DNA from: Uloborus plumipes
Lineage: Eukaryota > Arthropoda > Arachnida > Araneae > Uloboridae
NCBI GenBank assembly: GCA_038373865.1
Contig: JAXGGA010004446.1
Span: forward strand, 1-64,000
DNA: 64,000 bases
Reading direction: 5' to 3'
Shown here: in pieces, positions 63,826 to 64,000 of the stretch
How positions within the stretch are numbered: the stretch's first letter is position 1
How the letters are laid out: every line of letters begins with the position of its first letter
Notes under the pieces: generated by a model
The model's input: the letters and a program-made list of their open reading frames with translations, nothing else
Database searches by the model: none
What the model was told of the DNA's origin: nothing
Translations under genes and position numbers: made by a program

Positions 63826-64000
63826 CCGTAAAGTCGGGTTACTTGGACCCTACGGGGTTACTTGAGCCCATTACAGTAAAATGATAAAATCTAGGTTTGG
63901 TAATTATTAGTTGAAGACTTGCACGTAGTTCCTCGTTTCTCCAATAGGTAGAAGCCCCCTGCAGTCTCTTACGCTAGTACCAAACCCAGATTTTATCATT
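63826..64000. mobile_element. Foldback MITE, copy running off the window
   Basis: TA/CCGTAAAGTCGGGTTACTT, then GAGCCCATTACAGTAAAATG, the central GAAGACTTGCACGTAGTTCC, and the start of the right arm (ACCAAACCCAGATTTTATCA) at the window edge. The centre is in the opposite orientation to the copy at 3607. Confidence 0.8.

Overview
The window is eukaryotic, AT-rich nuclear DNA from an arthropod, most likely a chelicerate such as a spider. That guess rests on long introns, GT-AG splicing, an invertebrate Ig-receptor gene and the mix of Tc1/mariner, Ty3, Helitron and TTAA-type elements; no species can be named from sequence alone. It holds one host gene plus a dense, layered set of mobile DNA.

Host gene (about 1-39,500, + strand). 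Ten exons (1107-38800) join with consistent phases into 672 codons plus a stop. They encode the C-terminal half of one Ig domain, three further Ig domains, one fibronectin III domain, a transmembrane segment and a cytoplasmic tail ending in QTDV. Domain order, the LDMNFKP and EVEADP..FRW signatures and the cysteine pattern fit the Sidestep (Beaten-path receptor) family of neuronal guidance and adhesion proteins. The 5' part (signal peptide, Ig1, first half of Ig2) lies upstream of the window.

Introns. Intron 1 carries four inverted-repeat elements and a Tc1 copy. Intron 2 opens with a tandem triplication that duplicates the 5' splice site. Intron 3 carries two inverted-repeat elements. In intron 4 one such element ends 41 bp before exon 5. 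Intron 5 contains a complete, very young Ty3-type LTR retrotransposon with an intact 1563-residue Gag-Pol inside an (AT)n microsatellite. Introns 6, 8 and 9 carry TTAA-flanked elements and a LINE fragment.

Downstream (about 40-64 kb). There is no convincing host gene here. In order: an intact mariner; a TTAA-flanked element; a non-autonomous Helitron with a 72-bp tandem array that has itself received two inverted, 3-bp-TSD elements; three copies of a 386-406 bp family built from CATCGG/CCGATG words with 2-bp W-W target duplications; a tRNA-Asn-like pseudogene; a 5'-truncated RTE-like LINE with an 11-bp TSD; a 2-kb element with TGGGCAATTCCA ends and an array of GTAACTTACGTTAC words; a second Tc1 copy nested in an element with a 6-bp TSD; and two copies of a foldback family also present in intron 1. 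Several of these families are not ones I can name, and they are the best candidates for undescribed elements.
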